Of a DNA stretch of 41,229 nt, positions 7,844 to 16,808 are shown piece after piece (position 1 is the stretch's first letter; each line of letters begins with the position of its first letter). A program made the translations under genes and the position numbers. The notes beneath the pieces were generated by a model. That model was not told where the DNA came from. It worked only from the letters and a program-made list of their open reading frames with translations, and made no database searches. The stretch spans positions 1-41,229 of the forward strand of contig JANWVV010000043.1 of NCBI GenBank assembly GCA_025055795.1, read 5' to 3'. Source of the DNA: Gemmataceae bacterium. Lineage in GTDB: Bacteria > Planctomycetota > Planctomycetia > Gemmatales > Gemmataceae.

Positions 7844-9748
7844 TCAGTTCCGTTGGGACGAAGCGGGCACCGCGGGCGTGGGGGCATGACGGGAGAGCTC
7901 AGTAGCGGAGGCAGACAAGCCCAAGCCATCCGGGAGGGCCGCTGGCTGCGGCGTGACGGAAGAAGTGGACACGGCCAGGACGGCCTCCAACCGCTCCAGT
8001 GCGGCGGGCGCCTGCCGCAGTGCCTGCTGCAACCGGGCGACCGAGCTCCCACTGGTGGCCGGCCACTGCTGCAACCACTGTTCCAGCGGACCGGCCAGCA
8101 CGTGATGCAGATGCTCCGCTCGCTGCTGCCGCAGACGCCGACGCTGACTTTCCAGTTGTATGGCGATGAGCCATTCCACGCCTTGATGCGTCAAGGATAC
8201 ACACAACGGTACCAGCAGCAGATGATACCAGTCGAGCGGCCAGGTCAGGTAGACCAGCAGGGCCAGCGCGCCAAGGTCAACGGTCAGTTTGCCGAGGCGA
8301 GCGACCGCCAGGCGACCAGGGCGGGTTTGCAGGCTTTCCAGCAGCCGCTGACAGACGTGTTCCAGTTCTTCCCGCTCCTGCTGCACGAAGCGACTCGACA
8401 AGGTGTCCCACTGCTGATGCCAGGCAGGTAGCAGTTCGGAGGAGAAGCGCTGGGCCAGTTGCTGCCAGAAGGGATGGCGGTCGAGGCGTCGCAGGGTCTC
8501 CGCGTGCAGGGCATCGCGCCAGGCCGCGGCGGCAGCTCGCAGAACGTCGGCTTCCAGCGACGGTGGCAGCGCGGCCTGCTGCCACCAGCGGCGAACGTAG
8601 TCACGGGCCGCGCGATAGGGCGTGCGCAACACCCAGAAAATGGCACTCAACCAGCGTCCGGCAGCGGGCAGCTCCAGCAGATCCATCCAGGCCTGTCGGC
8701 AGCGGTCGATAGCCACGAACCGTTCCGCTTCCAGATATTCAGCGGCATAGCGACGCTCGAAGGCCAACCGTCCTTGTCGCACCAGTTCCTGCCACGACTG
8801 GAATTCGTCCAGCTCGGTGCGCACGGCCTGTTCCAGATTGGCGATCAGCAGTTGCAGGTAGCGGAATGCCAGGTGCACCTGGCGGCGACGCACGAGCGGG
8901 GGATTGGCCGTCAGGGTCAGCACCTGGTTAACCAACGGAATGCGCCAGACCGCTCCGGCTCCGCCGGGGTCACGTCGTTGCTCGGCGGTTAGCAACGGCA
9001 AGACCAGCACCGGGACGTCGGGGAGGGTGCCGTCGCTGCGGCGGGGCAATCGTCCCAGAACCTCCTGACGGAAATGGTCCACCAGACGCTCGCTCTGGTC
9101 GGCAGCCACCTTGGTCAGTACGACCATAACCGGCTTGCCCGCCCGCACCAGCAGATGCAGAAACTGCGTCGGTACCAGATCGTTATACCGTTCGTCAGAG
9201 GCCACGTAGACGATCAGGTCTGCCAGGGCGGCCACCTCCCACAGACGGCGGACATACCCCGACGCTGCCCAAGTGGTCAGATCGGGACAGTCCCAGATGA
9301 TGCAATGCTGCAACGGCTCCTCAGGCAAGGGGGTCAACCGACGGATCTGATAGATATCCGCGTCTTCATCGGCAGAGCGGGGGGTGGTCACTGCTTGCAG
9401 GCCATTGAGAAAGCCGGGAGTTTGCGGCCAGGGCAGATGGCTTTGGTCCACGATGAATGCCGTCGGATGACGTGTGTAGCCGGCCTGAGGATTCGTCTCG
9501 GCCACGGGACGGCCCAGCAGGAAGTTGACCACGGTGCTTTTGCCCGCCCCCGCCCCCCCCACAACGGCCAGATGGAGCGGTGGCGCCTCAACCCCCTCCA
9601 GATACGGCCCGACCACGTTCCGGACCACGGCGGCAGCCAGGGCCAGCTCTGCAGCCGTGGATTCCGACTGCTGCCGGACGTAACCAGCCAGCCAATCCAG
9701 AGCCTGGGACAGTTCAGCCACTGTCTGCCGGAGTTCAGACAACGTCAT
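7844..9748 (-). CDS. Membrane-anchored GTPase-like protein (second of a pair)
   Basis: Paralogue of the adjacent GTPase with the same layout, 634 residues from the ATG at 9746-9748 (a GTG three codons earlier is possible, but GGAG is better placed for the ATG). P-loop GGAGAGKST (64-72) and G3 DCPD (153-156) are clear. Both proteins share the LAD-x-x-x-YV-x-S-x-E-x-Y-x-D pattern after G3. The G4 position reads TKVA instead of N/TKxD, so guanine recognition may be weakened. A hydrophobic stretch near residues 470-505 should span the membrane, followed by a basic helical region and a Pro/Ser-rich tail. Function unknown; the pairing suggests a hetero-oligomer. Confidence 0.78.
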   Translation of the reverse strand: MTLSELRQTVAELSQALDWLAGYVRQQSESTAAELALAAAVVRNVVGPYLEGVEAPPLHLAVVGGAGAGKSTVVNFLLGRPVAETNPQAGYTRHPTAFIVDQSHLPWPQTPGFLNGLQAVTTPRSADEDADIYQIRRLTPLPEEPLQHCIIWDCPDLTTWAASGYVRRLWEVAALADLIVYVASDERYNDLVPTQFLHLLVRAGKPVMVVLTKVAADQSERLVDHFRQEVLGRLPRRSDGTLPDVPVLVLPLLTAEQRRDPGGAGAVWRIPLVNQVLTLTANPPLVRRRQVHLAFRYLQLLIANLEQAVRTELDEFQSWQELVRQGRLAFERRYAAEYLEAERFVAIDRCRQAWMDLLELPAAGRWLSAIFWVLRTPYRAARDYVRRWWQQAALPPSLEADVLRAAAAAWRDALHAETLRRLDRHPFWQQLAQRFSSELLPAWHQQWDTLSSRFVQQEREELEHVCQRLLESLQTRPGRLAVARLGKLTVDLGALALLVYLTWPLDWYHLLLVPLCVSLTHQGVEWLIAIQLESQRRRLRQQRAEHLHHVLAGPLEQWLQQWPATSGSSVARLQQALRQAPAALERLEAVLAVSTSSVTPQPAALPDGLGLSASATELSRHAPTPAVPASSQRN

Positions 9749-9852
9749 CGTTATCACCGCTCCGTTGCTTTCATCGAGTTAGTGACTGCCTGGAGGTGCC
9801 TAGCCGGATCGGGTCGGACCGGTGGCGAGCAGCCAGCGGGCAGACGCCGCAG

Positions 9853-10992
9853 TCACGAGCGGAACGCCCGCGGGCCGTCAGAGGGACGACGCTGGCCGCC
9901 GATCTCCGCCAGGGACACGCACGGTGTCCGTCCGCCCCAGGCCTCGGCGATCACCTGTGCTGTGCCTAACGACAGTTGAATACCGGCACGAAAATGCCCT
10001 GCCGCTATCCAGACATTATCCCAGCCCGGCAATGGCCCGATCACCGGCCAGCCATCGCGTGATCCTGGTCGCAGGCCGCTCCAGCATTTCACGAGCTCTG
10101 CCTGAGCCAGACGCGGTACCAGGGCCGCGGCAAAGGCTAGCAAGCTGGCCACGGCCCCGGCCGTCGTCCCCTTGGCAAAACCAGCCTCGGGTTCCTCGGT
10201 CGAACCAATCAGCAGGTGCCCATCACCACGGGGTACCAGATAGCATTTGTCCACAATGACAATCCGCTGCAGCAGGCCGGGAGTGGTCCGGAGCAAAACG
10301 ATTTGTCCCCGGACGGGGTAAATGCCGACTCCTTGGCCCTGACTGCGATGCAACAGGCCATCGGTCCATGCTCCGGCGGTCAGCAGGATCCGTTCAGCAA
10401 GGACGCGGCGGCCATCGGCCAGCATGATCCCCTCGGCACGCGGGGGTCGACCAGCCAAGGCTACCACTTCCTGGTAGGGCTGGAGCACAACCCCGCGCCG
10501 CTCACAGCCGGCAATCAAGGCTCGCAGTAACCAGGGATTGCGTACCTGGGCACAACCGGGCAGGTACCAGACCGTGCGATCGGGGGGCGGCACGACCGCT
10601 GGCTCACGCCGTTGACATTGCTCGGCTGGCCAGGCTTCGAAGGGGATCCCTTCAGCAGCCCACAGACGTGTCACTTCGGCAGCGGTTGCTGCTGGGAGAA
10701 ACTCCAGGCCGCCACAGCGGCGATAACCGATGTCGATTCCAGTCAGTTCCCGCAGTTCGTCGGCATGGTGGGGAAAGCTGGTCGCACCGATTGCTCGCAG
10801 GCGGTCCCAGCAACTGGTTGCCCCCTCCACCCGGCCGGGGGGAATGATCCCGGCCCCCGCCCACGAAGCTTCCTGTCCTAAGGCTCCGCGATCCCAGACA
10901 CTGACCTGCCAACCCTCGCGGGCCAGTTGATAGGCGCAGGTCAGGCCGATGACCCCGCCGCCGACAATGACCACCTTCGCCCCATCCTTCAT
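9853..10992 (-). CDS. thiO: FAD-dependent glycine oxidase-like protein (ThiO family)
   Basis: The 379-residue protein is an FAD-dependent oxidase of the DAO superfamily. It starts with the dinucleotide-binding motif VVIVGGGVIGLTCAYQLA followed by the acidic end of the second strand (VSVWDRG), then the GQEASWAGAG motif typical of glycine oxidase/ThiO. The C-terminal VIGPLPGWDNVWIAAGHFRAG is the second FAD-contacting region. ThiO oxidises glycine to the imine used for the thiazole of thiamine; no other thi genes are nearby, so a related D-amino-acid or glycine oxidase role is possible. No strong ribosome-binding site precedes the ATG at 10990-10992. Confidence 0.85.
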   Translation of the reverse strand: MKDGAKVVIVGGGVIGLTCAYQLAREGWQVSVWDRGALGQEASWAGAGIIPPGRVEGATSCWDRLRAIGATSFPHHADELRELTGIDIGYRRCGGLEFLPAATAAEVTRLWAAEGIPFEAWPAEQCQRREPAVVPPPDRTVWYLPGCAQVRNPWLLRALIAGCERRGVVLQPYQEVVALAGRPPRAEGIMLADGRRVLAERILLTAGAWTDGLLHRSQGQGVGIYPVRGQIVLLRTTPGLLQRIVIVDKCYLVPRGDGHLLIGSTEEPEAGFAKGTTAGAVASLLAFAAALVPRLAQAELVKCWSGLRPGSRDGWPVIGPLPGWDNVWIAAGHFRAGIQLSLGTAQVIAEAWGGRTPCVSLAEIGGQRRPSDGPRAFRS

Positions 10993-11160
10993 ACTGGCAT
11001 TGTAGTGCTGCCGTCAGCGGCTTGCTTGCCGATTGTCCGGTACACGACCGATTGCTCGGTGTCCCGCCCGCGACACAACCAGAGGATAGTAGTAACCAAT
11101 GCCACGAGCGTGCGGCAAAAGGAGAAATGTCCAGCCCAAAGCCTGCTGATGGTAGCAAAG

Positions 11161-12366
11161 CTACGCCCCGTATTTGCCCAGACGGCGTGCATGGGCCATG
11201 GCCAGGAGCATCAGATATTGGGCGGGGAATTGACCCAGACCGCCCTGCAAGCAGGCTCGTTCTCCAAACTCCGTCACCTTGTCTGGTCGACAGGTGGAAG
11301 CCACCAGTACGGTCGGCACGGGATGCCACGAATGGCTCCGCAACTTGCTGGGCGTGGAATGATCGCCTGTAACGATCAGTACGTCCGGTTTCAATGCCCG
11401 GATGGCGGGAATGGCGGCGTCCAGTTGTTCGATCATCTGTACTTTAGCTGCGAAGTGGCCATCTTCGCCCGTGGAGTCGGTGTATTTGTAATGCAGGAAG
11501 AAAAAGTCGTAGTCGTTCCAGACGCGGTGCAGGGTATCGATCTGGGATTGCAGGGAAGTGCCGGCATCGAGCACGTCCATACCGACCAGGCGGGCCAGTC
11601 CTTTGTACATGGGGTAAACGGCCAGGGCCGCTGCCCGCAGGCCGTAAATGTCGGCAAAGCTGGGGATGTCGGGGCGACGGGCCGCCCCCCGAAGCGTTAC
11701 GCCGTTGAGCGGGGCACACTCCGCCAGGATCTCAACGGCGGCCGCCGTGAACTGATTCAGCAGTTGGGCCGTCTTTTGCGAGGCTGGATCATGCCCCTGG
11801 GCGGGCAGGGGGGGGACCCCGGTGGCCTGCGGATCTGTGTCGTTAACCTGATCGCCCAGTCCTTCCCCGCGCAGCACCAGCACGAAGCGGTGTTCCCGGA
11901 CCGGTTCGACGAATAGTTCCACGTCGTTGAGGCGGATGCGACGCAACCGTTCCACGGCAGCCACGTTCTGCTCCTGCGTAGGCCGGCCAGCCCGCCGATC
12001 CACGATCCGTCCCTGACTATCCAGCGTGCAGAAATTGCCCCGTATGGCTACGTCGTGAGGACCGATCGGGAAGTTGATGCCCAGGGCCTCGAGAATGCCC
12101 CGTCCAATCCGATACTGCAGCGGATCGTAGCCGAACAGGGCCAGATGCCCGGGTCCGCTTCCCGGAGCAATCCCGGGGAGCACCGGAATCGACAGACCAC
12201 AGGTTCCCTCCCGGACACAGGCATCCAGATGGGGAGTCCGGGCGGTTTCCAATTCGGTCAGTCCGTCCGGCTCCAGGGGCAGCCCACCCAGTCCATCGGC
12301 TACGACCAGAACGATTTTGCTGTCCGCCGGTTCACGTAACTCTCGAATCAGCTCATGGGTTGTCAT
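11161..12366 (-). CDS. apgM: 2,3-bisphosphoglycerate-independent phosphoglycerate mutase, archaeal type
   Basis: Glycolytic enzyme that interconverts 3- and 2-phosphoglycerate through a phosphoserine intermediate in the alkaline phosphatase superfamily. The 401 residues show VLVVADGLGG (first metal aspartate), GSGPGHLALFGYDP with the catalytic serine, the RGNFCTLD block, and the late metal-binding motif VTGDHSTPSKLRSHSWHP. The length is right for the archaeal-type ApgM and far shorter than the 510-residue GpmI. The gene is divergent from pgi, with 91 bp between the two start codons, so two central sugar-phosphate enzymes share one control region. Confidence 0.93.
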   Translation of the reverse strand: MTTHELIRELREPADSKIVLVVADGLGGLPLEPDGLTELETARTPHLDACVREGTCGLSIPVLPGIAPGSGPGHLALFGYDPLQYRIGRGILEALGINFPIGPHDVAIRGNFCTLDSQGRIVDRRAGRPTQEQNVAAVERLRRIRLNDVELFVEPVREHRFVLVLRGEGLGDQVNDTDPQATGVPPLPAQGHDPASQKTAQLLNQFTAAAVEILAECAPLNGVTLRGAARRPDIPSFADIYGLRAAALAVYPMYKGLARLVGMDVLDAGTSLQSQIDTLHRVWNDYDFFFLHYKYTDSTGEDGHFAAKVQMIEQLDAAIPAIRALKPDVLIVTGDHSTPSKLRSHSWHPVPTVLVASTCRPDKVTEFGERACLQGGLGQFPAQYLMLLAMAHARRLGKYGA

Positions 12367-12457
12367 GTTCTCAAGTTTACACCGCTGCCAGTGGGACGTA
12401 CAGTGAGTGTAGTACCCCTTGCCTGTTCCAAGCTGGCTGCTGGCGGGAGTGGTGCCT

Positions 12458-13954
12458 ATGCAACTACCCGATGAATCGCTTGAATACGATTACCGCCGCC
12501 TGCTGATGCCCGTGGTAGAGGCCTGGACGCCGCTGGCTGAACTGCAGGCTGGCCACTTTCTCGACCCTAACCTGCTGGAACAGCTCAAAAAGGACGTGGT
12601 CGCTGTACGGGGGCGGGTCGCTGCTGAACGTGAGCTGCAGACAGTACCCCCCAAAGACCAGCCGCTGCAGGCTGGTTTCATCGATTGGCCCCAGAAAATG
12701 CTCGATGCCTATCGGCGGCGCCCAGACGCCAGTGAATTAGGCAAAATCCTGCGCATTGCCCAGCGTCTGCGGGAGGAGGCCGGCCGGGTTGTCGTCCTGG
12801 GCATCGGCGGCAGTTACCTGGGCACCAAGGCCCTTTTGGACGCTTTGTGCCATTCCTATCACAACGAGATGCCCGCCCAGCTCCGCCTCAATCGTCCTCG
12901 CATCTACTTCGAAGGGAACAACGTCGATAACGACAGCCTCCACGAACTGATCGAGTTGCTGGACAATACGCTGGTCGATCCGGACATACCGGAAGAACGT
13001 TGGGCCTTGATCGTGGTCAGCAAGTCCGGAGGCACCCTGGAGACGGCGGCGGCCTTCCGCGTGCTGTGGCGGGAACTGGCCCGCTGCTATGGTCCCAAGT
13101 CGGAGTTGCTGCGTCGTCTGGTCGTGCCCGTTACGGGGCCGTCGGGCAAGCTGCGTGCCTGGTTCCACGCCCAGGGTTACGGTGACGATGAGATCCTGAC
13201 CATTCCGGATGATATCGGTGGCCGCTATAGCGTTTTTACCCCGGTCGGCCTGCTGCCGGCTGCCGTTTTGGGACTGGACATCCGGGCCTTGCTCCAAGGG
13301 GCAGCGGCGATGACCAAACGCTTCCTTGAAGAAGCCTTCGAACGCAATCCGCCTCTGCAATTCGCCGCGGTCAATTACCTGATGACCGAACAACTCGGCA
13401 AACCGATCCGCGTTCTGGCTGTCTGGTCCCGCAAACTGGAGGCCATCGGTTGGTGGTACGATCAACTCCTGTCCGAATCCCTGGGTAAACAGGGACGCGG
13501 AGCTACCCCCATCACAGTGGTGAACACCCGCGACCTGCATAGTCGTGGCCAGCAGCACCAGGAAGGAACACGCGACAAAATCATCAACAACCTGGTGGTC
13601 AAAACATGCCGGCATCCCCCCGTCATCCTCGGTATGGCCGAACACAATGAAGACGATTTGAATCAATTCAGCCGCAAAGGGTACCCCGATTTGCTCGAGG
13701 CCGCTTTCGCCGGCACCATGCAAGCCTATTGGGAGGCCGCCCGGCCCACAGCCGACATCGTTCTGCCCACCCTCAATGAATACACCCTTGGTCAGCTCTT
13801 GCAGATGCTTATGCTGGCCACCGTCGTTGAAGGACGGCTTATGAAAGTCAACCCTTACGGTCAGCCCGGTGTCGAGGCCTACAAAGCCAATATGATGCGT
13901 CTGCTCAAGGCCACGCCCAATCTGCCCAAAAGCGACTCGCCAAGCTCTCCCTGA
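12458..13954 (+). CDS. pgi: Glucose-6-phosphate isomerase
   Basis: Interconverts glucose-6-phosphate and fructose-6-phosphate in the cytoplasm. The protein is 498 residues from the ATG at 12458, chosen because GGGAG sits 8 nt upstream; a TTG 13 codons earlier is less likely. Family motifs are in order: VVLGIGGSYLGTKALLDAL (sugar-phosphate loop), VVSKSGGTLET, GGRYSVFTPVGLLPAAVLG, and LHSRGQQHQEG with the catalytic glutamate, then the C-terminal VEAYK lysine. It is the only central metabolic gene on the plus strand in this part and is convergent with the TVP38-like gene. Confidence 0.95.
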   Translation: MQLPDESLEYDYRRLLMPVVEAWTPLAELQAGHFLDPNLLEQLKKDVVAVRGRVAAERELQTVPPKDQPLQAGFIDWPQKMLDAYRRRPDASELGKILRIAQRLREEAGRVVVLGIGGSYLGTKALLDALCHSYHNEMPAQLRLNRPRIYFEGNNVDNDSLHELIELLDNTLVDPDIPEERWALIVVSKSGGTLETAAAFRVLWRELARCYGPKSELLRRLVVPVTGPSGKLRAWFHAQGYGDDEILTIPDDIGGRYSVFTPVGLLPAAVLGLDIRALLQGAAAMTKRFLEEAFERNPPLQFAAVNYLMTEQLGKPIRVLAVWSRKLEAIGWWYDQLLSESLGKQGRGATPITVVNTRDLHSRGQQHQEGTRDKIINNLVVKTCRHPPVILGMAEHNEDDLNQFSRKGYPDLLEAAFAGTMQAYWEAARPTADIVLPTLNEYTLGQLLQMLMLATVVEGRLMKVNPYGQPGVEAYKANMMRLLKATPNLPKSDSPSSP

Positions 13955-14049
13955 CTCCCTCCCCTCCTGTACACCACTGGCAGGATCCTCCCAAGCTTCC
14001 AACGGTAGACGGCGGTTGCTGCTGCAACTGAGGTCTGGCACATCCTCAA

Positions 14050-14080
14050 ATTAACATTGTGGACAGATTAACATTGCGGA
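14050..14080. repeat. Short tandem repeat between convergent genes
   Basis: The 14-bp word attaacattgtgga (14050-14063) recurs at 14067-14080 with one mismatch (period 17 bp), in the 166-bp gap between pgi and the TVP38-like gene. It resembles in size the tandem repeat at 77-111 but has a different sequence. Confidence 0.7.
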
Positions 14081-14120
14081 TAAATGGCCGACGCTTTCGG
14101 CACCAATGTGTCTTGAAAAC

Positions 14121-14999
14121 TCAAGAGGATCTGGTGGATAGTGATTCATCTTGTGAACAAGTACCCAGAGGACGATGCCTGCAGGGTAGAGATGGGTGGA
14201 CCGCTTTGGTTTCCGGACAGGGATGAGCACCGGCTTGTACCAGAGAAGCGGTACGTGCAGTTAATGCCTGGCGGGCCAGGTATGTCAGGTACAAGGTAAG
14301 CACAACCGTGGCCACCAACCCTGCAACTGCCAGCAACCATCCAGCCATACCCAAGGGAGTTGACGGCTTTGTCCCGCTGAGGGTCCACTGCCCCAGCCAA
14401 CCCAGGTATACGTACAGCAAAGTGCCCGGCACCATGGCCACCAGACTTGCCAGCGTGCAGGGCCAGAAACCGATGTTGCTCAAACCATACAGATAATTTT
14501 GCACGTTGAAGGGAACAACGGGCGATAGCCGCAGCAATACAACAATACGCCAGCCGCCACGGGCCATTATGTGTTCCCATGCCTGCCAAGGGGTAAACCG
14601 CTCCAGCCACCGCTGGAGCGGCATTCGGCCCAAATGGCGGGCAATCAAAAAGGCCGTCATGGCCGTCAAATTGGCGGCCATAGTAGACAGAGCGAACCCC
14701 CCAGCCAGGCCGAAAGTCGCACCGCTGGCCACGGCAAACGGCCAGGCCGGTCCGAGTAACAGGACGGTACTCATGTAGGCCAGCACGAACAGTCCTGCGG
14801 CCCACACCGGGTGCTCAACGGCCCACTGCTGGCCGGACACAAACCACTCGTAGACAGACCACTCTCGGCTGGACAGGGCTACCACGGTCACGGCCGTCAA
14901 TACCAACCCCCAGCGGAGCCACTGTCCCATTGTGCCGCCCACGGGTCTAGCGGTCTTCACCCTTTCCGGCTCCCCAAATTCCCATTGGTTCTGAGCCAT
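14121..14999 (-). CDS. TVP38/TMEM64 family membrane protein
   Basis: Multi-spanning inner-membrane protein of the TVP38/TMEM64 (SNARE-associated, DedA-related) family, whose members are thought to move lipids across membranes. Recognised from FAVASGATFGLAGG and the core LLRLSPVVPFNVQNYLYGLS with its membrane re-entrant proline and asparagine, followed by FWPCTLASLVAMVPGTLLYVYLG. There are about five to six hydrophobic segments, with a polar Cys/Pro/Ser-rich tail. The start is uncertain: the frame opens at a TTG (15140) that lies inside a hairpin, and ATGs at 14999 and 14930 both give complete family domains; 14930 would give the more usual length (270 residues). Confidence 0.85.
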   Translation of the reverse strand: MAQNQWEFGEPERVKTARPVGGTMGQWLRWGLVLTAVTVVALSSREWSVYEWFVSGQQWAVEHPVWAAGLFVLAYMSTVLLLGPAWPFAVASGATFGLAGGFALSTMAANLTAMTAFLIARHLGRMPLQRWLERFTPWQAWEHIMARGGWRIVVLLRLSPVVPFNVQNYLYGLSNIGFWPCTLASLVAMVPGTLLYVYLGWLGQWTLSGTKPSTPLGMAGWLLAVAGLVATVVLTLYLTYLARQALTARTASLVQAGAHPCPETKAVHPSLPCRHRPLGTCSQDESLSTRSS

Positions 15000-15133
15000 T
15001 CGGTCCGGATTTACTATATATGGATCGCCTGTGGATCGCCTGGCCCGATCCGACGCACTCATCGCTTTCAGAGGTGAGATGGTTGTATGCGGAATCGCTG
15101 GTAAAAGCCACGGGACGGCTGGTTTATGACTAT

Positions 15134-15154
15134 GTACCAACCTTGGGTTGGTAC
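15134..15154 (-). promoter_or_regulatory. Perfect 9-bp inverted repeat upstream of the TVP38-like gene
   Basis: GTACCAACC (15134-15142) and GGTTGGTAC (15146-15154) are perfect inverted repeats with a 3-nt loop. It lies 86 bp after the EF-hand gene stop and upstream of the TVP38-like start. No T-run follows on either strand, so it may be an operator or RNA-processing hairpin rather than a terminator. Confidence 0.5.
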
Positions 15155-15239
15155 CGGTGGTCCGGTCCCCAGGCAGGTAACATGTGGGCGATTTCTTTAT
15201 ATCGTTGAGATGCTTGTGTATTTGGCGGAAACAAGGGGT

Positions 15240-16808
15240 TCAGCGACGGCCACCATTTTGGAAGGGGTTATTGCGGTTGCCGCCTCCTCGGTCATTGGTT
15301 TCGCCTCGTGAGTTGCCACTGTTGTTGGATGAGGAGTCGTCGGCAGACGAACCGGGCAGGCGAATCATGGTTGGGCCCGTCGAGCTGGAGTTATTGGTGC
15401 CACCGGGTCCGCCGCCGCGACCGCCACGGCCCAGGTTCCCCCCATTGCTAGCCATAGATGGACGGGGTGTCCCCTCCATGATCGCCGCAATCCGGGCCTC
15501 CTCATCCTTCAGACGACGATAACGGAGCAGTTCGTCGGCAGTCAGCAATCCATCCCGATCCAAGTCCATGTCCATGAACTCTTCCAGAGACTTGCCGGCC
15601 TTCATCCATTCGTAGAGGGAAATCTGGCCATCCTTGTTGGTGTCGTCGCTTTCGAACCAATCGGGCAGTCCACCAGGTAGTTTGCCGTAGCGTAGAGCAA
15701 CCGGCTTAGCCTCTTCAGCGGGTGCCCGGCCGTCGCGGTTACGGTTACGAGGATCTTGTGCTGAGGCATCAGGACCACTCCAGGGTGGACCGCCTCCCCA
15801 TCCCGGCCCTCCCCAACCGGGACCGCCAGCCCAGTTGGGACCGCCTCCCCATCCCGAACCGCCCCAACCAGGACCACCCGTCCAAGGTGGGCCACCACCG
15901 AAACCTCCCCAACCGTTACCGCGTTCGCCTCCACCGTTATCACCGCCCCGATTGCCCCACGCAGGAGGACCACCGCCAAAGCCCGCTCCGGAACCACCAC
16001 CCATCATCCCGCTTTGCATGCGTTCCAGGTTCCGTTGGCTGAAACTAATAAATTGCTCCTTCGTCATGATCCCGCTTTCGGGGAGTGGTTCTGTGCCAAA
16101 GCGCTCGGCCATCATCCGGTTCATCCGCCGGACAGACTCGGGCAGTTTGCTCAAATCGATTGTCTCGTCCGTGCTGCCTGTTTGCTGTTTTAGGATTTCC
16201 CACAAGCGTTCGGGGTCCATTCCGCGCATCATCCCGCCCGGAGGTCCGCCTCCAAAGCCCCCTCCAGGCCCCCCAAACCCGCTCGGTGGCCCTCCCGGAT
16301 TGGCACCAAAAGTTACCGTCATTTGCGGTCCACCGGCGGCACTGAACCCACCAGGATTAACGGCACTTGGACCGCCCCCCGGCGGAGTGGGAAAAGCGGT
16401 TGGACCGCTAAAGCCCATGCCCGGACCACCTGAATTGTTACCTCCCGGTCCGAACGGACCGCCGCTGGGTCCACCTGGAAAGTTAGTCCCCCACGCTCCA
16501 CGATCCCCGCCTTTACCTTTTTTACCTTTCCACTCACCGCCGCCGGGGCCCCCCCCACCAAAGCCTCCTCCGCCTGGAAAATTGCCGTTCCCGAAGCCAC
16601 CACCCCCTGGCTGAAAACCACCACCTGAGGGGAATCCACCCCCTGATGGAAAACCACCCCCTGGCTGAAAACCACCACCTGAGGGGAATCCACCCTTTTC
16701 CCCACGTCCCTTCTTTCCACCACCTGGGAATTGTGCGGTGGCCTCGGAACCGAGCAACACCAAGGTTGCCGCTAACACCCCAAAGCCAAGTGCCTTGATC
16801 CACCGCAT
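15240..16808 (-). CDS. Exported glycine-rich EF-hand protein
   Basis: The 522-residue protein begins at the ATG 16806-16808, with GGGGA about 8 nt upstream and a clear signal peptide (MRWIKALGFGVLAATLVLLG, cleavage near ATAQF). Residues 25-200 are Gly/Phe/Pro-rich with repeats of the type FxPGGGFPSGGG, and 290-360 is a Gly/Trp/Asn/Pro-rich stretch. Two canonical calcium-binding loops follow: DTNKDGQISLYE and DLDRDGLLTADE (about residues 386-425). The tail is again Gly/Asn/Ser-rich. It is probably an exported or cell-surface calcium-binding structural protein; the partner is unknown. The DNA of the N-terminal part has 54-bp repeats. A good promoter lies about 50 bp upstream. Confidence 0.85.
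   Translation of the reverse strand: MRWIKALGFGVLAATLVLLGSEATAQFPGGGKKGRGEKGGFPSGGGFQPGGGFPSGGGFPSGGGFQPGGGGFGNGNFPGGGGFGGGGPGGGEWKGKKGKGGDRGAWGTNFPGGPSGGPFGPGGNNSGGPGMGFSGPTAFPTPPGGGPSAVNPGGFSAAGGPQMTVTFGANPGGPPSGFGGPGGGFGGGPPGGMMRGMDPERLWEILKQQTGSTDETIDLSKLPESVRRMNRMMAERFGTEPLPESGIMTKEQFISFSQRNLERMQSGMMGGGSGAGFGGGPPAWGNRGGDNGGGERGNGWGGFGGGPPWTGGPGWGGSGWGGGPNWAGGPGWGGPGWGGGPPWSGPDASAQDPRNRNRDGRAPAEEAKPVALRYGKLPGGLPDWFESDDTNKDGQISLYEWMKAGKSLEEFMDMDLDRDGLLTADELLRYRRLKDEEARIAAIMEGTPRPSMASNGGNLGRGGRGGGPGGTNNSSSTGPTMIRLPGSSADDSSSNNSGNSRGETNDRGGGNRNNPFQNGGRR
16602..16695. repeat. 54-bp period repeat inside the EF-hand gene
   Basis: A 40-bp block at 16602-16641 is repeated without mismatch at 16656-16695 (period 54 bp = 18 codons). 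It encodes the repeated FPSGGGFQPGGG segments. Perfect DNA identity, not only protein identity, suggests recent duplication or conversion. Confidence 0.85.

Noticed and set aside
12737..14041. 434-codon minus-strand frame opposite pgi
   Set aside because: The plus strand encodes a complete glucose-6-phosphate isomerase; the opposite frame shows no family motif.
15835..16614. Long plus-strand Pro-rich frame opposite the EF-hand gene
   Set aside because: It is the mirror of the Gly-rich coding sequence; the minus strand has the signal peptide, EF-hands, ribosome-binding site and promoter.
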